From: Sanderia malayensis
Taxonomy: Eukaryota; Cnidaria; Scyphozoa; Semaeostomeae; Pelagiidae
NCBI GenBank assembly: GCA_013076295.1
Contig: RQOL01000780.1
Coordinates: 1 to 64,000, forward strand
Direction: 5' to 3'
Length of the DNA: 64,000 nucleotides
The notes beneath the pieces were generated by a model, which did no database searches, was not told the DNA's origin, and was given only the letters and a program-made list of their open reading frames with translations. The translations under genes were made by a program, and so were the position numbers. Shown here one piece after another: positions 62,616 through 64,000 of this stretch; the stretch's first letter is position 1, and each line of letters opens with the position of its first letter.

Positions 62616-64000
62616 TAAGTTTTTGTAGTATTATTATTACATTATTGTAGAGAGTAAGTTATTATAGTACTTACCTTCTGTATTTTTAGCTCGGTTGTTC
62701 AATTCATATCCTCCAAATATTGCATATTATCCTTTCACTGAAAAAAACTATAACATAATTATATAGTATAGTATAGTAGGTATAGTATGTATATTATGTT
62801 TGTATAGTAGGTATAGTATGTATAATACATACACAAATGAAAGTCTGTAAAGTAGAGAAAGGAACAGTTATATACCTTGCAGAAAACTGCCACATTCAAA
62901 AAAACTATTAAAACAGAGGTTGAAGGAAAATTGGATGTATATAATATATATAATATATATATAGATGTATACAGAATAAAGAAAGGCAATCAAATAATAA
63001 TAATATTATAATATAATAACTTATAATATATAAGTAAATATTATATTATTATAACTGTAAATTTCCATACTAAATATTTTTGTATTCTCATAGTGATTTT
63101 TATATAGAAAAAGAAGAAGTAAAAGAATTTTACTGAATGATCATACCATTATTGGTGTATTCATATTTATGTATGCCAATTTATGTCTACTTATGTCTAC
63201 ATCTACATACGTTAATCAGCAACCTCAATGTTGAGGGCTCCGCTGATGAAATACAATTGGTCACTGCATGTACAGCTGTTTGACAAAATTTTGCTGAGTT
63301 AAATTCAAGGGAAAAAAGTAGGGGGTTGGTGGTAACTGAGCTGACATGCAGGTACCTAAAGTATTTAAAAAAACCAAAGAAAAAGTGATTAATTAAGTTA
63401 ATTAACAAAAAATAAATTTAGTTCAAAAGATTGTTATACTGTGGACAAGAGTGTCTTAAAGGGCTTATGCAGCCTAAAATTACATATAGTTTTTTTGCTG
63501 AAAAGTATAGAATTCAACATGCTTATCAACATGCCGCAGATAGAATTTTAAAATATTTTGTAGTTTTTGAGTTATTCATTGTCAAAATAGGGAATTTGGA
63601 CAAAATCTGTTGAAGAAATTGACGTCAGAATGATGCGCAATCCCAGACACCTTTGCATACCACAGCCAACAAAATAACAAACCGGGCAGACTGAACAACG
63701 TCACGTCAATATGCAACTTAAAATAGGGAAACAAATACTAATAAAGAGCATTAAAAAATCATTTCATGGTCGATCATGTGTTGTAGGGGAACCCAACAGC
63801 GCGAGTTGGACCAAAACTAAATTCACCTTTCTCCGTAAGTCTCGAAACTTTTCTAAAGACCTGGATTGGACCGTAACAACTGGAGACAAAACAGTACAAT
63901 GAACAAAACTCATACGATTCCATAGAATTAATGTTTACCAGTTGCCAACAATTTATTAAATAACAAATGAACTAACCAATTATCAACATAAGTTTTATTT
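62616..64000. other. unassigned AT-rich right flank
   Basis: Short TA-rich runs at 62,755-62,825 and 62,940-63,060. No convincing gene or repeat was recognised, and the remaining short ORFs have no known motif. Confidence 0.4.

Overview
The window looks like metazoan, probably invertebrate, nuclear DNA. It is AT-rich, has GT-AG introns, and carries 18S and 28S rRNA sequence together with TRAF/MATH, THAP and HARBI1-type proteins that point to an animal genome. I cannot name the species. I see no intact host gene. What is here is a decayed ribosomal DNA (rDNA) array packed with mobile elements.

Backbone: the rRNA pieces all lie on the - strand and follow rDNA order (28S 3' half, 28S 5' half, 18S, spacer, next 28S). 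28S 5'-half remnants lie at 12,093-13,350 and 31,419-32,692. 28S 3'-end remnants lie at 13,436-13,587 and 43,390-43,711. An 18S 3' tip is at 13,353-13,418, and an 18S 5' two-thirds block is at 40,985-42,122 with about 1.25 kb of spacer beyond it. Between each 28S 3' half and the next 28S 5' half sits a large degenerate Rep/helicase (Helitron-type) element. Parts of three tandem copies are visible. Copy 0 runs about 3,925-12,092, copy 1 13,588-31,418 and copy 2 43,712 to about 61,338. The break falls at the same 28S position in the junctions I can read (around AGTTATCCCTG, antisense). The element's gene order can be pieced together across copies: a conserved - strand ORF, a DUF6570-like region, a Helitron-like Rep with an HVH motif and paired tyrosines, then a PIF1-type helicase.

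Later insertions: (i) a complete PIF/Harbinger transposon (5,734-9,373, TSD TAA) sits in copy 0. (ii) Copy 1 holds a decayed DIRS/Ngaro-type retroelement (about 20,258-22,840, - strand) and a foreign-looking cassette at about 24,160-30,580. The cassette has duplicated TRAF/MATH genes, a Fic-like fragment and several unrecognised ORFs. (iii) The rDNA between 32,693 and 40,985 is replaced by a broken PIN/XPG-like + CXC gene. That gene is split by a Helitron-like nonautonomous element, which is itself split by a complete ISL2EU-type transposon (34,718-39,060, TSD AT). (iv) Copy 2 is interrupted by a nonautonomous Helitron (44,848-46,049) with a visible empty site elsewhere in the window, a long-TIR TTAA element (47,653-51,684), a young Copia retrotransposon (51,950-56,433, TSD GATTG) and a mariner-like foldback element (56,999-58,073, TSD TA).

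Because the copies are paralogous, each serves as an empty-site control for insertions in the others, so several boundaries are firm to the base. A family of short repeats with 114-bp palindrome-rich modules, ending in CTAG next to T, recurs at both ends and in the middle, and I interpret it as nonautonomous Helitrons.
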